A stretch of DNA of 64,000 bases from Congeria kusceri. Its lineage: Eukaryota > Mollusca > Bivalvia > Myida > Dreissenidae. The notes beneath the pieces are model-generated. The model searched no databases and was not told where the DNA came from. It saw only the letters and a list, made by a program, of their open reading frames with translations. Shown here one piece after another: positions 23,050 to 35,388 of this stretch (position 1 is its first letter; each line of letters opens with the position of its first letter). The stretch covers positions 186,001 through 250,000 of the forward strand of contig JAPFQT010000086.1 of assembly GCA_027627225.1 (NCBI GenBank), written 5' to 3'. The translations under genes were made by a program, and so were the position numbers.

Positions 23050-25590
23050 GAATTGTTCAGAACTGTCTGGAACATACTATATGCTTATCATAATGTTGAA
23101 CTAAAGTGTGTTCTTATTAACAATTAAGCTTACCTTACAAAGTGTTTGGGAAGCTATCGGTATACGGAACCTCTCCTGCGTTGACCGTTGACCGTCACTA
23201 AATTGTGTTAAGCACATTCAAGACCTAATGTTTCAGCTAATCCTTACACAACACGCATACTAGTAGTTGAGATCTCAATAGCATGTCAGGTTGGACAAGC
23301 AATACCAGTTATTTGGTGAAATATGATTTTTTTCGCCGATTTCATGCTGAGCTTTCCTATGACATTTCTATAATTCTCACGTACAGTAAGTTTGATTGTG
23401 GCCCATATCAGACTAGTTACAGTAAGTAAGAGCCAGGACATCATGCATGTGTAGGTCTTGTCCTACTCTTAATAATCGATGAAAACAAATTATCAAAAGT
23501 ATGGATGCATTTTTGTGTGAGCTAACATTTCAGTGAGTGATTCATTTCTGTACAACTGCTATCTTGTTGTTGATGTGAGTCTGAGGCAGATTTCTGTTGT
23601 CGTGTTGAAGACTGGGCGAGTACTATTCTGGATGCATGTCTTGGTTTGGTGTTTGAAGTAAAGATGAAGAATCAGAACAATGTCCCCTGAGATGTGACAA
23701 AATTTAATTATATGTTATTAAAATATAGTATGGTGTTGCCTTAGTTCTGTAGAATTTGTAGCGTTTATATTGTAACTGCTACAAGATTGCTAATGTATCA
23801 GTGATAAAGGTGATGTTGGTTCAACTGCTGATCTGAAGTCTTAGTTAAAGTTAAAAATAAAGACTGGTTTTACACCCAGTGCAGAAAGGTGTCACCTGCT
23901 ATGTCTAAGAATATGTGTTTTGTGTCACACAAATGAGCTGCTTTTTCATGTACTGTTATTTGTGTCCATGATCCCTGTCCATGTATGCATTAAAAATATT
24001 GACCCAGTTGAAATACGCAGTGACGCTCCCATTTCCAGCCAATTAGTCTTCCTCACAGCTAATTTTTTTTTTGAGGCTTCAACAGTTTGAATGTGATGCA
24101 AGTTTGTTAAAATTAATTTTTTTCAATCAAGGCACTATCATAGTCTGCATGGAAAATCATTTTGTAGTCGCTCTGTTGAAGAAACTTAAAACAAACCTTG
24201 TGTATTGCGGAATGTAGTCTGACAGTGAAAGCTGTCAGTAATTAAGCAAGCAAACTGGATTTGGAGTCGTTGTCTTTTCTTGTTCTAATGAGGATTGTTC
24301 AAAATACTTATTTTATTGAATGGACAGATACAGTGCTGCAAATGTTATAATGTTGTTAAAAGAAAAGATGTCACCCAAACAATTAATGGAAATAAGTGTG
24401 GTCTCTTATAGCTATATAGCTAACTTGGAACTTTGAATCGTTGCATAATTTAATGAAATGAATTTTGAATTCTTCACAACAAAAGAGAACAAAAAGACAA
24501 AAGAGAGAGCATAGAAACTTTCATTATATTTTTATGTTCAATATTTTCACAAGCAAAGCATTTCACATAAAACTATTGTGTTGTCAACATTACATTAATC
24601 TATCAATGTGCATTGCAGTTTGGATTCATGTATACTTAAATACACTTCACAAATTTAAACAGAGGCTTCACATTTTTATTTAGTGATTCCAATTAGTATA
24701 AAGCAGTAAGCAGCTAGAAATATGAGTTTGAATGTGGCTGCAATTCATATAGCAAATAACTTTTATTATTCAAGGGAGAGAACTCTGTTGGACTCCTCAA
24801 ACTGAAACTACAACAGTGATCTCCCCTACATTATTTATAGAGAGTTGGTTGTTCAATGCAACATGAGATTTAGTTGGTTAAATACTCAAACAAAAAGTGT
24901 AATGTACCATAACACTGATAAGAAAAGATTAAAGATGCAAGAAGTTATATTTGGGGTCCTTACACATTATATGTGACAAAATTTATCTTTGAAATATTGT
25001 ATTGAAACATTCCTAAAGACATAAAGCACTGGTTCTACTGAATATACCTACTTGAGAATGCTTATAAAATATGTTTTCACCCAGCACATGTTAATTCTGA
25101 AGCATATTTCTGTTGCCTGGAAATTAAGTTGTGAGGGCTCTGAAAATTCACACAGTCTCCGAATGAGAGAAACATACTAGTATTTTAAACACCTCTGTTT
25201 CCTACAATATTCTGCACTCTTGCAGATGACCACATCCGTTCCATTACATCCAACCACATATTTATGGTGCAATTCACTGTTACTACTTCAATGTGTTCTT
25301 TTTCAAAAGGACTCAAAGATGCTCCATCTTTAAGTAGGGCTAGCCATAGAAATGTATAAGAATTACACTGATATATATGTCCGCACGCATATTTATTTCA
25401 AGGTAATTTTGCTTTTGTTTACATGTTATTTCTTAATAGAGTATTTTTATAATTGCAGAATTGTTTGATCTCCACAGTCATTGATCTTTGCGAACACCCA
25501 CTTGTTTGTCTCTTCTTCAAGCTTCACTTCCTACTCCTATTAATATCGCGATGTAAAGAATCTAAAGTGTCTCAGGTTTTCTCTCATTTT
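23050..25590. other. Long stretch without recognisable genes
   Basis: AT-rich and intron-like. Only a SINE-core fragment (near 25022) stands out. No open frame with splice signals was convincing. Confidence 0.45.
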
Positions 25591-25734
25591 CTGTTCAGTT
25601 TACCCTCGATAGGCCTCTAAATGTTTGCTGTGGCCCTGAAACAGACCTTGTAAGCTGCTGCAGTCTGGACTGTAACATGCAGAACCAACATATGAGACAT
25701 TCATATTTACTTTGACATTTGAAATAAATGTAAT

Positions 25735-26280
25735 CTTTGATCTAAATCCTAGAAAAAATCGGTTCCAAATTTCTTTGGTTCCATGTGAAATCTTACACAA
25801 GTCAAATCAGTCTCTAGACAAATCTGTTAGAAGACATATTTGTTTGAAATCAGTTTGGTTTCATGGCAAGTCGTCAAAACACAAATCGGTCACAAGACAA
25901 ATCTGTTTCAAGACAGCAACCTCTGCGCAGAGGTTCCAAGCGTAGCTCAATCAAATCCATGCTGTCATACGAAACCAATTTATAAATGGTTTAAATTAGT
26001 TGTTTTTTTCTTTTCCTTTTTCATTATTGACTGTAAATGTATAAAATCCCAATAATGAAGAAAATTGTACACTGGGTTCCGTTAAATAAGAAAAGATTCA
26101 AAAAAACATAATCATTCCAGATTTGGAAGGAATTGACTTGTGACGGCAGTCGTTACTGTAAACTGATAGGGAACGTAAGTGCTAAAAGGAGTTTGTCAAG
26201 ACAGTTCATTAGCAAAACTAATTGGTCCCAAGCAAATCAGTCACAAGTTAAATCTGTTCCAAAAAAAATGGATGAAAAAA
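25735..26280. repeat. Degenerate CAAATCAGT/CAAATCGGT-rich stretch
   Basis: Words such as CAAATCAGT, CAAATCTGTT, CAAATCGGT and AAATCAGTTTGGTTTC recur irregularly at 25755-25920 and again at 26215-26260. It looks like a heavily decayed tandem repeat, with the fragment repeated from 2212 (26115-26195) between the two blocks. Confidence 0.35.
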
Positions 26281-26692
26281 TCAATATAAAGTGCATACAG
26301 TTTCAAACAATCTGGTCGTAAAAACCAAGACATTCATAAGTGGTATGGTCATACAAGAGATATACCAATGATTTCATTGTTTGTAATTTGACCTGCTAAA
26401 TTTTTTTAATCTGGCTAGGTAACAATTGGCAATAAGTACAATGGATATACATAGCCATTCCTACTTTATGTATCCTTATATCAATTGTAAGCATGTGTCC
26501 TAATTAAAAAGTTCAAGAACTAAAGATGTTACAAATTGCTTTGAAAGTAACACAAACAATTAAGATTTTTCTATATTTTCTTTAGAAGTGAGAACCATTT
26601 TTAATTTATCGTTTTATAATGTACAAAAACTCAATGATATTTTGCAAGCAGAAATATTTCCCATGGACAGTTACAAGTTGATTCTGTTTATT

Positions 26693-27320
26693 ATGCTCCC
26701 CGAAAATGTTTTACCAGCATGTAGTCACCGCTTTGTCCGTCCGTCCTTCCGTCCCTTTTTCTTCTCTGGGCTATTTCTCGGCAACTACTGGCCGGAATTC
26801 AAAGAAACTTTATGGGAAGCTTCATTACCAAGAGGAGGTGTGCATACTACCAAGACGTTCTGCTTCAAAGATTTTTTTATGGGACTTTGAAGATTTCTGA
26901 AATCTGTATATACTGCATAAATTATTGTTCCGGATATTTCTTAGCAACTACTGGCCAGATTGTAATGAAATGTCATTAGAAGCTTTATTGCCAATAGGAG
27001 GTGTGCATATTAGCAGGATGTTACACTTCAAAGATTTTTCTTGGAGTTATGGGACTTTGACAATTTCTGAAATATAGTATTTAGTGCACAATTCCTGTCC
27101 AGGCTATTTCTCAGCAACCAAAGGCCAGATTTCAATGAAACTTTATGGCAAGCCTCAGTACCAAGAGGAGGTCAGCATATTGCCAGGATATTCTACTTCA
27201 ATGATTTTTCTCGAAGTTATGGGACTTTAAAGATTTCAGAAACTAGTTCGTAATTTACGATGATTGTCTGGGCTATTTCTCACCAACTACTGTCCAGATG
27301 TCAATAAAACAGTTTTGGTG
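26693..27320 (+). mobile_element. Truncated repeat element, about four ~163-bp units
   Basis: It begins TTATGCTCCCCGAAAATG with the CCGTCCGTCCTTCCGTCC leader seen in mollusc repeats. Units with GGGCTATTTCTCGGCAACTA and CCAAGAGGAGGTGTGCATAC recur near 26769, 26933, 27100 and 27255. No matching right end found, so it is probably 3'-truncated. Open frames here are chance. Confidence 0.5.
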
Positions 27321-27734
27321 TCATTTTGAAATCTTTTCCCTTCTCATTGCGTTTATATTGCTTGACAAAGCGCATTGGTGAGCATTTATCAGTTTTACTG
27401 ATATCATTGTTTTATCCTGTCATGATGAAAGGGAAGATACAGTGATTTCATACTGAGAAACAAGCACACAATGTTTGGTCACTAGTAAACTGGGGTATGG
27501 TTAGTCAACATTATTCTTATCCAGTTTTTACCAATTCTAAGGCGCTCATGTATGACCACAATTTTCACTAGTAAAATGCAAGAAACATGAGTTGCAGGTA
27601 ATGCAGACATTAAAAAAACAACATTGTTCTCTTTTGCATCCTTGCTGTAATGTATTAAAAAAGGAATAATTTATTTTGTTGTATATTGTTTTACACCTTC
27701 CTTCAAATTGATCACTATAGGGGAGAGATTGTGT

Positions 27735-27812
27735 TCCTGCCGGGTTTGTTCAGTCGGGAGAGCACTCGCCATGTAAGTGGGAGGTTCCGGGTTCAAGTTC
27801 CGGACTGGCTGC
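27735..27812 (+). pseudogene. tRNA-like sequence (Thr-TGT-like), probably SINE head
   Basis: The anticodon arm CTCGC-CATGTAA-GTGGG and T-arm CCGGG-TTCAAGT-TCCGG pair, and an A-box-like TGTTCAGTCGGGAG is present. The acceptor stem GCCGGGT/ACTGGCT has mismatches, so a functional tRNA is unlikely. Confidence 0.55.
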
Positions 27813-28504
27813 ACAAAGTTCTCACCCTGTGACACCTTTTAGCAACCAAATGCGGATAGATACTGTAGCATTATATAATTCTTGTCGTTAACTACTAGAA
27901 TTAACAAAATGTTTCTTTGTTGAGACTATTGCAGCATGACATTTTAAGTGTTTTGTTTTATTTTCAATCTCCAACATTTGATGTCTCACAAACAACTTGG
28001 CATGTAGCATATTGCAATTGTAAACACTGCACTATTGGGATTAAAATTTGTTCCATCTTGTACCTATTTTATACATACTTGCACAGTTGCAAATTTGTAA
28101 TTGTCATTCTCAACATGTACGTGTGGCTAACCATTTTGTTCAAGTATCAGAAACTCAACTGAGTTAAAACTGGACTACACAACATCATAGTTACAGGAGC
28201 ATTTGGCCAAAAACAAACAAACTTATATTTGAACAAGGGAGATCATCCATTTGACCTGTTTACTTAACTAATCAATGTTTGTCTTCCTTGCTACCATTGC
28301 AGCACATTTGTGCAAAGTATTTTCTTAAGTGGGGCATATTGACAGTATGTCAGCAGTAACATTGCAAAATAAAGTTAATTTACAGAGTATAAATATCAAA
28401 ACATTTCTAAATATGATGGTCTTGTTTCTATAAACATTTGAACAACATTAATTATTTTATAATATAACCAGTAATCACCAATGGCAATTTTGTGGGAGTT
28501 TGGG

Positions 28505-29150
28505 ATAATTAGTCCCCTACCGGTGTTTCACCAGAGGGGACTATAGGTTTGCCCTCCGTCCGTCCGTCAGTCCGTCTGTCTGTCTGTCACGCTTTCCATC
28601 CGCAAAATTTTGTTCCTGCGATAACTCAAAAATACTGACGATACTTCGATGAAACTTGGTATACATATAAACGGCAATGTGAGTATTATGCACGACCTTT
28701 TATTTTTTACCAGAGGTCAAAGGTCACGTGACTCTTACTAAAAATAGAAATAAACTAAAACAAACTTGATCCTGCGATAACTCAAAAAGTACTGAAGATA
28801 TTTCAATGAAATTTGGTATACATATAATCGGCATTGTGAGGCTTATGCAGGACCTTTTATATTTCACCAGAGGTCAAAGGTCACGTGACTGTTACTAAAA
28901 ATAGAAATAAACTAAATACTGTTATAATTCCAAGAGTACATAAGATTTGACCATGAAACTTGGTACAAAGATTGAACTATAGGTTTGCCATCCGTCTATG
29001 TGTCTCTCTATCTGTTCGTCCATATGTTTGTCCGTCTGTCTGTCTGTCCGTCCCCTAAACCTGGTTCCTGCAATAACTCAGGAAGTACTTAACTTATTTT
29101 GATGAAACAGGGTATACGTATAAATACGAATTAACGACTCATTTGGGAAA
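28505..29150 (+). mobile_element. Repeat element starting with a 32-bp hairpin
   Basis: It starts with AGTCCCCT (28511-28518) and its inverse AGGGGACT (28535-28542), then CCGTCCGTCCGTCAGTCCGT. Two tandem units follow with CCTGCGATAACTCAAAAA and AGAGGTCAAAGGTCACGTGA (near 28612 and 28770), and a second, decayed start (ACTATAGGTTTGCCATCCGT) near 28977. The class is unknown; it resembles the other tandem-core elements in layout, but I found no matching right end. Confidence 0.5.
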
Positions 29151-29339
29151 GCCCATCTAAAAATAGACTACCACTGTTTGGTGTGTGATATTAAAGAATT
29201 TAAAAGAAAGATTCGATGATATTTGAAAAACTGTTTTTCTTTTATTTCCATTCATTGATAGATTCCCTTTTAAATTATTATATAAAATATATTGGAAAAT
29301 GTTGAACAAACTAAATTTTAAGCAAAAAAATCCCGAGTT

Positions 29340-29402
29340 CTTTCGGGGGATTGAACCAGGGTCCTCTGTGTGAGAGGCAGACACTCTAACCCCGACGCAA
29401 AA
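29340..29402 (-). pseudogene. tRNA-like sequence, minus strand
   Basis: The reverse complement reads GCGTCGGGGTTAGAGTGTCT, then GCCTCTCACACAGAGGACCC and TGGTTCAATCCCC. The B-box and anticodon-arm shape are visible, but the stems are imperfect. Probably a SINE head. Confidence 0.45.
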
Positions 29403-29681
29403 CATGTTCACATGTTTTGGAAAGTTCTTAATGCTACTTGTGTTTTGTAAACTATGGAAAAGCGAATTCGAATAGTTAAATGGATCATATTACAACAACA
29501 ACCTAAGAGTTATAAATAGTTGGGACGCTTTTGAAATTGGGTTGAAACAGTGCGTCGTATTCAATAAACTCATGTGTCTCAAAATTGTGTTAATGTGTCA
29601 ACAATGTTATTTCAGTCAGTTGTATCAAATTATATAGTCATTTACTAGATTTCAAACATTTATTTTTTATTTTTGTAGTAT

Positions 29682-29945
29682 TTATCTGTGACGTAGCAGC
29701 TTTAAAACTATACTGTGCAACTCATTCAGGGTGATGACGTTTTTTGTAAGAATGCGACTTTGTGCAGTCAATATGGGATGTCTTCTAAGAAGACTTGTGT
29801 TGTGAACATAACACAGCTTTAATCTGGAATACTCTGACCCGTCGGAAGCAGCACAGCATGCATCGCAAGTAGCAGTCTTGGAGGAATTGGAAATGAGTCG
29901 CTCATGAACACTGTCAGCGCTCTCTAGCATCAGCTGCAGCAGAAT
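29682..29945 (-). CDS. Possible terminal exon of an unrecognised gene
   Basis: The minus-strand frame (LESADSVHERLISNSSKTAT, then CDACCAASDGSEYSRLKLCY and so on) is open for about 85 codons. It has an acceptor-like TTCTGCTGCAG at its start, a TAA at 29682-29684 and AATAAA signals about 25 bases later (near 29660). Local GC and codon use are higher than the surroundings. No homolog recognised; a chance open frame is not excluded. Confidence 0.3.
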   Translation of the reverse strand: MLLQLMLESADSVHERLISNSSKTATCDACCAASDGSEYSRLKLCYVHNTSLLRRHPILTAQSRILTKNVITLNELHSIVLKLLRHR

Positions 29946-31095
29946 TCAGTTTCAGAAACTAAATAATCACACCGGTTGGGTCAATCATGGGTGACTTTTA
30001 CTCATAGGAGTGAAGTGACATGAGAAAACTATTGTTCTTATATAAATATTTTTAATTCACAACAGATAAGTGCATGGTAGTGTACATTTGAAATACTTGA
30101 GGTAATCAATGGATGTGCTGTCTCAATTCTTGGGCATTATGTAAAGTAACTCAAACAGCCAGTCATTGTCAGAAACCATATTGGAACTCAAATCGGTCTA
30201 TACTAATCTGTCATACTACATCATGTTTAATTTTTTTTTAGAACAGTTTAGCATTTTTAACCAATGTTAAAACTTTGGGACTACTTTGCGAGTAACTGTG
30301 TGCTCAATAATGCAAACTGACATATAATGGAAACAAATGGTATAACTAATTTGAGACTACTTCCTGCGTATTTTCCATTACATTTGATTTGATAAAGTTT
30401 CTGAAAAGTTGCCTGAGCAGAGCTGCTTTTGAGAAAAAAAACAGAGCGCCAAATAAGGCATAACTAAGCACATTTGGTGGCAGTATTGTGACCAACAAAG
30501 TTAGGGTGCAGTATTTCCACTGTTTGTGATAAACGGGTCCATTTAGTGGCCAAAATAATTTGGACACTATTTGTACCTATCCAGTATAATTATTATTTTG
30601 TCAATAGTTTGATAGTTCGGTCTAGTTTCATAAATTATACTTATACTATTATACATGAAACTGTTCCAAAGTACATTTTGTTCCTTGATTGATGTGTTTG
30701 ACTGCTACATACATTGGTGTGGCTATGAATAATTCCAAAATGCCTATGATTAATAAAACATTAAACAAAATATATACCATACGTTTGCCATAAATTATTT
30801 GTAACAGATTTGTAACAGAATTAATTATTTGAGAATGAACAAGGGATTAGTTATTTGTTTTGATAAACAAGGAAGATTTGTTTTCATCTTAGCATGATAT
30901 AATGCTTACAGATGGTTTCTGAAAACTGAGTTCTGCTTGAGCTGATGCTAAAGAGTATTGTCAGTGTCCATGTGTGTGTCCGGCTCTGCACAATAATAGT
31001 CTCAGACTGATGTGTTATAATGAATTTTTCCACTGCTTCAGTTTGATATATGTGTTCGAGATTAGAGATTTTTATTTTTCATAACTCTTGTCTTG
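29946..31095. other. Stretch without recognisable features
   Basis: AT-rich, intron- or intergenic-like. No convincing exon or repeat seen. Confidence 0.4.
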
Positions 31096-31099
31096 TTCA

Positions 31100-31425
31100 C
31101 ATATGAGAAAGCCCATTGCCTGGGAAGAACAAGTTCTTAGCGTCCGAGAGTAAGTCCCGTATCCTGGGTAGAACCAGTTCTTAATGTCTGAGAGCCAGTA
31201 CATATTCTACATATACCAGTTCTTGGTGTATGTACCAAAAAAAAAAAAATCCTGGGTAGAATCGGTTCTTGGTGTCTGTTAGAAAGTCCATTTCCAGATA
31301 AGAACCAGTTTTTTTATTGTCAAAGAAAGTCTGTTTCCTGGGTAAAACCATTGTTTAGTATTTGTTAGAAAGTCCACTTCCTGTGTAGAACCAGTTCTTA
31401 GTGTCTGCCAAAATATCAATGTTCC
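31100..31425 (-). repeat. Degenerate tandem array of a SINE-core fragment
   Basis: The inverse of the SINE core at 19370 (CCTGGGTAGAACCAGTTCTT, then AGTGTCTGTTAGAAAGTCCA) recurs about six times in head-to-tail order. Recognisable starts lie near 31117, 31157, 31251, 31297, 31336 and 31379, with one interrupted by a poly(A) run near 31238. Confidence 0.65.
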
Positions 31426-31904
31426 AAAGTCACACATAAAGAATGAACTTTTTGTAGAAAGCATTATTTTCGCCAATATGGAAGGATTTTAAAATAAATT
31501 GACTGGGATGATAGCCAAATAACGCCCCATTCTCCTTGCTTGGGCATATTTTTTTGCCCCTGTTTCAGTGAAAAAATCTCCAATGTTTGAAGAAGAGGCA
31601 GTTTAAAGTTGCAAATATATTAAAATTGGAATTAAACTTCATAATCTGATCATAAGTATTGCTGGTCATTGAATAGCATTAATATCATCTGCATTTAAAA
31701 GTTAATTTTCTGTCAACATTATTGTTATAGTTCCCCAAAATTGTAGAAAAACATCGAACTCTGGGCCCTTGCAAGGCCCCAGTCCCCACGACTCCATAGA
31801 GGGTCCCGAGTTGATGATGAAGAGCGCCAGAAAAAATAACACAATAAGCAGTAATAATAATGGCACACAGTGTTGTCATTAGGCCCACAACTACAGATGC
31901 TTTA

Positions 31905-32110
31905 AAGGAACTTGTTCACAGACTTTTGTATTCTTGAAGTATGCCATTAAATGTCTTAACTTGACATATTCAAGCATCGGAAATATAGAGCTCTAGTATG
32001 ATAGCAAGAAAAGGATTTTTTAAATAGATAAGAAACAAATTCAGTCCCACCGGGACCTCCTGTTTAAAAGGCTATATTTAACCTTACTTATTCGGTTGAT
32101 TAAACCAGGA
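31905..32110 (-). mobile_element. Uninterrupted copy of the tRNA-containing element
   Basis: Inverse copy of the body and tRNA-like core of 17253-19250. The end TTTAAAGGAACTTGTTCACA (31903-31922), AAATGTCTTAACTTGACA, and the tRNA-like remnant (CCGGGACCTCCTGTTTAAAA) appear in the expected order without the insertions seen at 17326-19132. Confidence 0.6.
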
Positions 32111-32166
32111 AACAATGATATGATTTTACTAGCATATGGCATTAGAAATGAACAGATTTGAACTGA

Positions 32167-32497
32167 ATTCTAACATGACACTCGCTAATTTTTCTATAGA
32201 CAAGGAACAAAATTATCGTTGTTATACTACCAAATAAACAACGCAAAAAGACGTCCCGATTCTTAGTGGAGCAAAGTAAAAAATACATGTGTAGTTCCAA
32301 TTACATTTGTGAAATTATCTGTAAAATCATGTTAGAATCAAAATAATTTTCGCATTATCGTTGTTTATCGGCCAATTAACAACTCTTTGTCATTCTGATG
32401 GGTGCTATTAAACAACTCAGGCTAGCGCCCTCGTGGTTTAACTCCTACGCATCATAACTCTATATATGCCAATAAATCGAAAAATATTTCTTAATTT
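32167..32497 (-). mobile_element. Two-module inverted-repeat family, copy B
   Basis: ATTCTAACATGACACTCGCT begins the outer module and ATCATGTTAGAATCAAAAT ends it. The inner module follows (TTATCGTTGTTTATCGGCC ... CTACGCATCATAACTC). The inner module has lost its far palindrome (only TGCCAATAAATCG remains). Usual relative orientation. Confidence 0.7.
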
Positions 32498-32544
32498 TAA
32501 AATGAACTGCAGAGACTGAAAAATCAGTTGCCCTAAGTCTGTAG

Positions 32545-32906
32545 GCCGCCAAACATTTCCAACAGGCTGCCAAACATTTCCAACAGGCTGCCAAACATTT
32601 CCAACAGGCTGCCAAACATTTCCAACAAACATTTCCAACAGGCCGCCAAACATTTCCAACAGGCTGCCAAACATTTCCAACAGGCTACCAAACATGTCAA
32701 ACATTTCCAACAGGCTGCCAAACATTTCCAACAGGCCGCCAAACATTTCCAACAGGCTGCCAAACATTTCCAACAGGCCGTCAAACATTTCCAACAGGCC
32801 GCCAAACATTTCCAACAGGCCGCCAAACATTTCCAACAGGTTGTCAAACATTTCCAACAGGCTGCCAAACATTTCCAACAGGCTGCCAAACATTTCCAAC
32901 AGGCTT
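32545..32906. repeat. 21-bp minisatellite, about 17 copies
   Basis: Unit CAAACATTTCCAACAGGCTGC with variants CCGC, CCGT and TTGT at the end. Two irregular spots (a truncated unit near 32625 and an ATGT insertion near 32693) break the period. Because 21 is divisible by three, long open frames arise on both strands (a 7-residue repeat such as LLEMFGG). I regard these as by-products, not genes. Confidence 0.9.
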
Positions 32907-32999
32907 CTACAATTTTTAAGCAAAATGTCATTGGTTATATGTATACTAAGTAATATAGGTTCTGCAATATTATATAAAACTTATTATATTTCATAGAGT

Positions 33000-33620
33000 T
33001 ATTATTAAATGAATAGCATTTCATTACTTTTCATAGTACTGGTCATCGTGCTAGGCATAAATGACACAATGTTATAATAAAATGACACATACCCTGTAAA
33101 CAATGTCGACTTTCCACTTTAGGATGCATTTTAGATTTGCTGACATCCTAGTTGTTGCTATATTTATTTTACTTAGTATATTTAAGCCGTTCTTAGTATC
33201 TAAGTATCTGTATAGTACGTTGTTATTGTCCCATCAATTGCGTAATAAAAATGCCAGTCAATAAATTGGCTGTAATTAATGTCTAAGGCCAATATTATAT
33301 TAATCTGCCTTAAGTTAAGCCCAGTTTACACAGTCTGCTCTTACATTTCTGTCTTAGCAGATCAGCTAGAACATACCTTGTTAATTAGGGTTGCTGCAGA
33401 GGTGCAAATCAGGACTATTAGAACCTGCTCTATTTCCTCTACTTTGGCCAATCTGAATTCACCAAGATCTTACCATATGTACGAATCATTGAAAATGATT
33501 GATATAAAATCTAGGCAGTTTTTAGGATGTTATATGATATTAATCTAAATAGGACAATGGCTGGCTCGTATGTTTTTCAACACTATGTTGGATTTATCTT
33601 TTTACCGAAATGTCTCGAGA
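33000..33620. other. Stretch without recognisable features
   Basis: AT-rich sequence between the minisatellite and the large transposon. An 89-codon open frame at 33279-33548 lacks gene signals. Confidence 0.4.
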
Positions 33621-33646
33621 CCAATTTATGATAGAATTGTGGGTGG

Positions 33647-34098
33647 GTATAAAACGCAGCTTTTAGCGCAGCCAATATAGATATATAGGGAAAACGCAGC
33701 TTTTAGCGCAGCCAATATAGATATATAGGGAAAACGCAGCTTATAGCGCAGCCAATATAGATATATAGGGAAAACGCAGCTTTTAGCGCAGCCAATATAG
33801 ATATATAGGGAAAACGCAGCTTATAGCGCAGCCAATATAGATATATAGGGAAAACGCAGCTTTTAGCGCAGCCAATATAGATATATAGGGAAAACGCAGC
33901 TTTTAGCGCAGCCAATATAGATATATAGGGAAAACGCAGCTTTTAGCGCAGCCAATATAGATATATAGGGAAAACGCAGCTTATAGCGCAGCCAATATAG
34001 ATATATAGGGAAAACGCAGCTTTTAGCGCAGCCAATATAGATATATAGGGAAAACGCAGCTTTTAGCGCAGCCAATATAGATATATAGGGAAAACACA
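33647..34098. repeat. 40-bp tandem repeat, 11 copies, built from the transposon end
   Basis: The unit is CGCAGCTTTTAGCGCAGCCA plus ATATAGATATATAGGGAAAA; the TIR itself supplies the first half. Units differ almost only by TTTTAG versus TTATAG, so the array is young compared with the decayed genes. The opposite end (39606-39733) holds three or four diverged inverse units (TTGGCTGCGTTTTCC). Confidence 0.95.
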
Positions 34099-34109
34099 GC
34101 TTTTAAAGA

Positions 34110-35120
34110 AGGAAAATGGAATGGGTTGTTATTTTGCATTCGTTAATGAGAATTAATTCAGAAAAGCGTTATTGAAAATTGCAGAATGTTTTGAATAATG
34201 AACTTGTCATTTAAGATTGAAATATTTAGTTTAAAATTGTAAATGGAATTTAGTAAATTTGGAACAATTTGTAAACAATTGAATGTATTTAGCATTCTGA
34301 AATTAACTCTTATTTACTAGTGGTTGGATTATTATTTATATTTATTAACCATATGTTTGACATATTACTGCGTTGAATAATATTGAAAAATTGTATTCGA
34401 AGATAACGATATTTATGAATTACACATATTATTTCGATACAAATATTGAAAACGTTGTTAAAACTGCAATTTGTAAATGTAAAAATTTGAGGTTTTAAGC
34501 AAAGACCTATAATTTTGCTTGTTAATAGACCTCTTTTTAAAATTTGCTGTAATTATTTATTACGAATAATTGTGCAACTTAACACTCACATGCGCACGTA
34601 CGCGTGTACGGGCATATATAGTTTATTATATATATATTAATAAAATAAAAAAATAATGCAAATAAATATTTAATAATTTATTTCTTATATTCCATCATCA
34701 ACAATAATAAATATAATAACAGAGATAAAATCATACAACACAATATAGTATATGCTAACACATTGTAAATATTAACATTCTTACGTTGATATTGCAGTGA
34801 GTCTCTATAACTTAAGGTGTATATAGCAATTCTATTATCATATAGTGTAGTAACTTATGACGATAACAGTAGCCAGTATGAAAAGTAAAGTCAAATATTT
34901 AGATTAAAATTACAGACACAAAAACATTCAACAAAAAGAATGCAGTAGTAGCGAAATAACTTTTTTTCAGGGACTATATATCAAATTTATAAATAACGAG
35001 GCTGGGCATGTAAACAGTAAACATGAAGATGAGCTTCTGGTGGTTATATCGGTGTAAACGAATTAATTTTAAAGCAACCATTTCATCACGCACGCATTTC
35101 ATCTTATTTCCTCTTAAGTG
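34110..35120. other. Non-coding left part of the MULE transposon
   Basis: Very AT-rich, without open frames of note. It lies between the 40-bp array and the 3' end of the protease/PHD remnant. Confidence 0.5.
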
Positions 35121-35130
35121 TACTTAACAC

Positions 35131-35388
35131 CTATTGCATGTAAAATCCAAACTTTCTAATGAAATATCTGCCGGTGCAGAAACGCAACTTTTGTGGTACC
35201 ATTTTTTTGCACCTGTCACACTGAACCTTGTCATCCACGCATTCTGGTAAATTACAAGCACAATAGTTTTTAATTATAATTGTTTTACATTGTTTTTGTC
35301 TTCTTCCACTAATTGTTTTATTAGTTAAAGGAAATTCTACCATTTTTTCGTTATCTAAGTAGGTTACTCCGCATTTTTGTTGTATCAA
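35131..35388 (-). pseudogene. PHD-like C-terminal finger of the transposon protein
   Basis: The frame reads YLDNEKMVEFP, then CACNLPECVDDKVQCDRCKK and a last Cys in LRFC, ending TAG or TGA-proximal at 35131. The C-x-C-x4/5 ... C-x2-C spacing resembles the degenerate PHD finger that follows Ulp1 domains in many animal transposon proteins, but the expected Trp-Phe-His is absent. It is one frame off from the protease part, with the shift near 35365-35375. Confidence 0.55.

Noticed and set aside
27735..27812. Functional tRNA-Thr gene
   Set aside because: The acceptor stem has two mismatches and the context looks SINE-like.
32438..32996. 161-, 132- and 100-codon open frames over the 21-bp array
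   Set aside because: A period divisible by three keeps several frames open on both strands; flanks show no coding character.
33703..34075. 70-codon repeat frames (SLYIYIGCAKS-like)
   Set aside because: They come from the 40-bp subterminal array of the transposon.
33647..34098. Regularly spaced repeat resembling a CRISPR array
   Set aside because: Units are contiguous without unique spacers, and the context is an animal genome.
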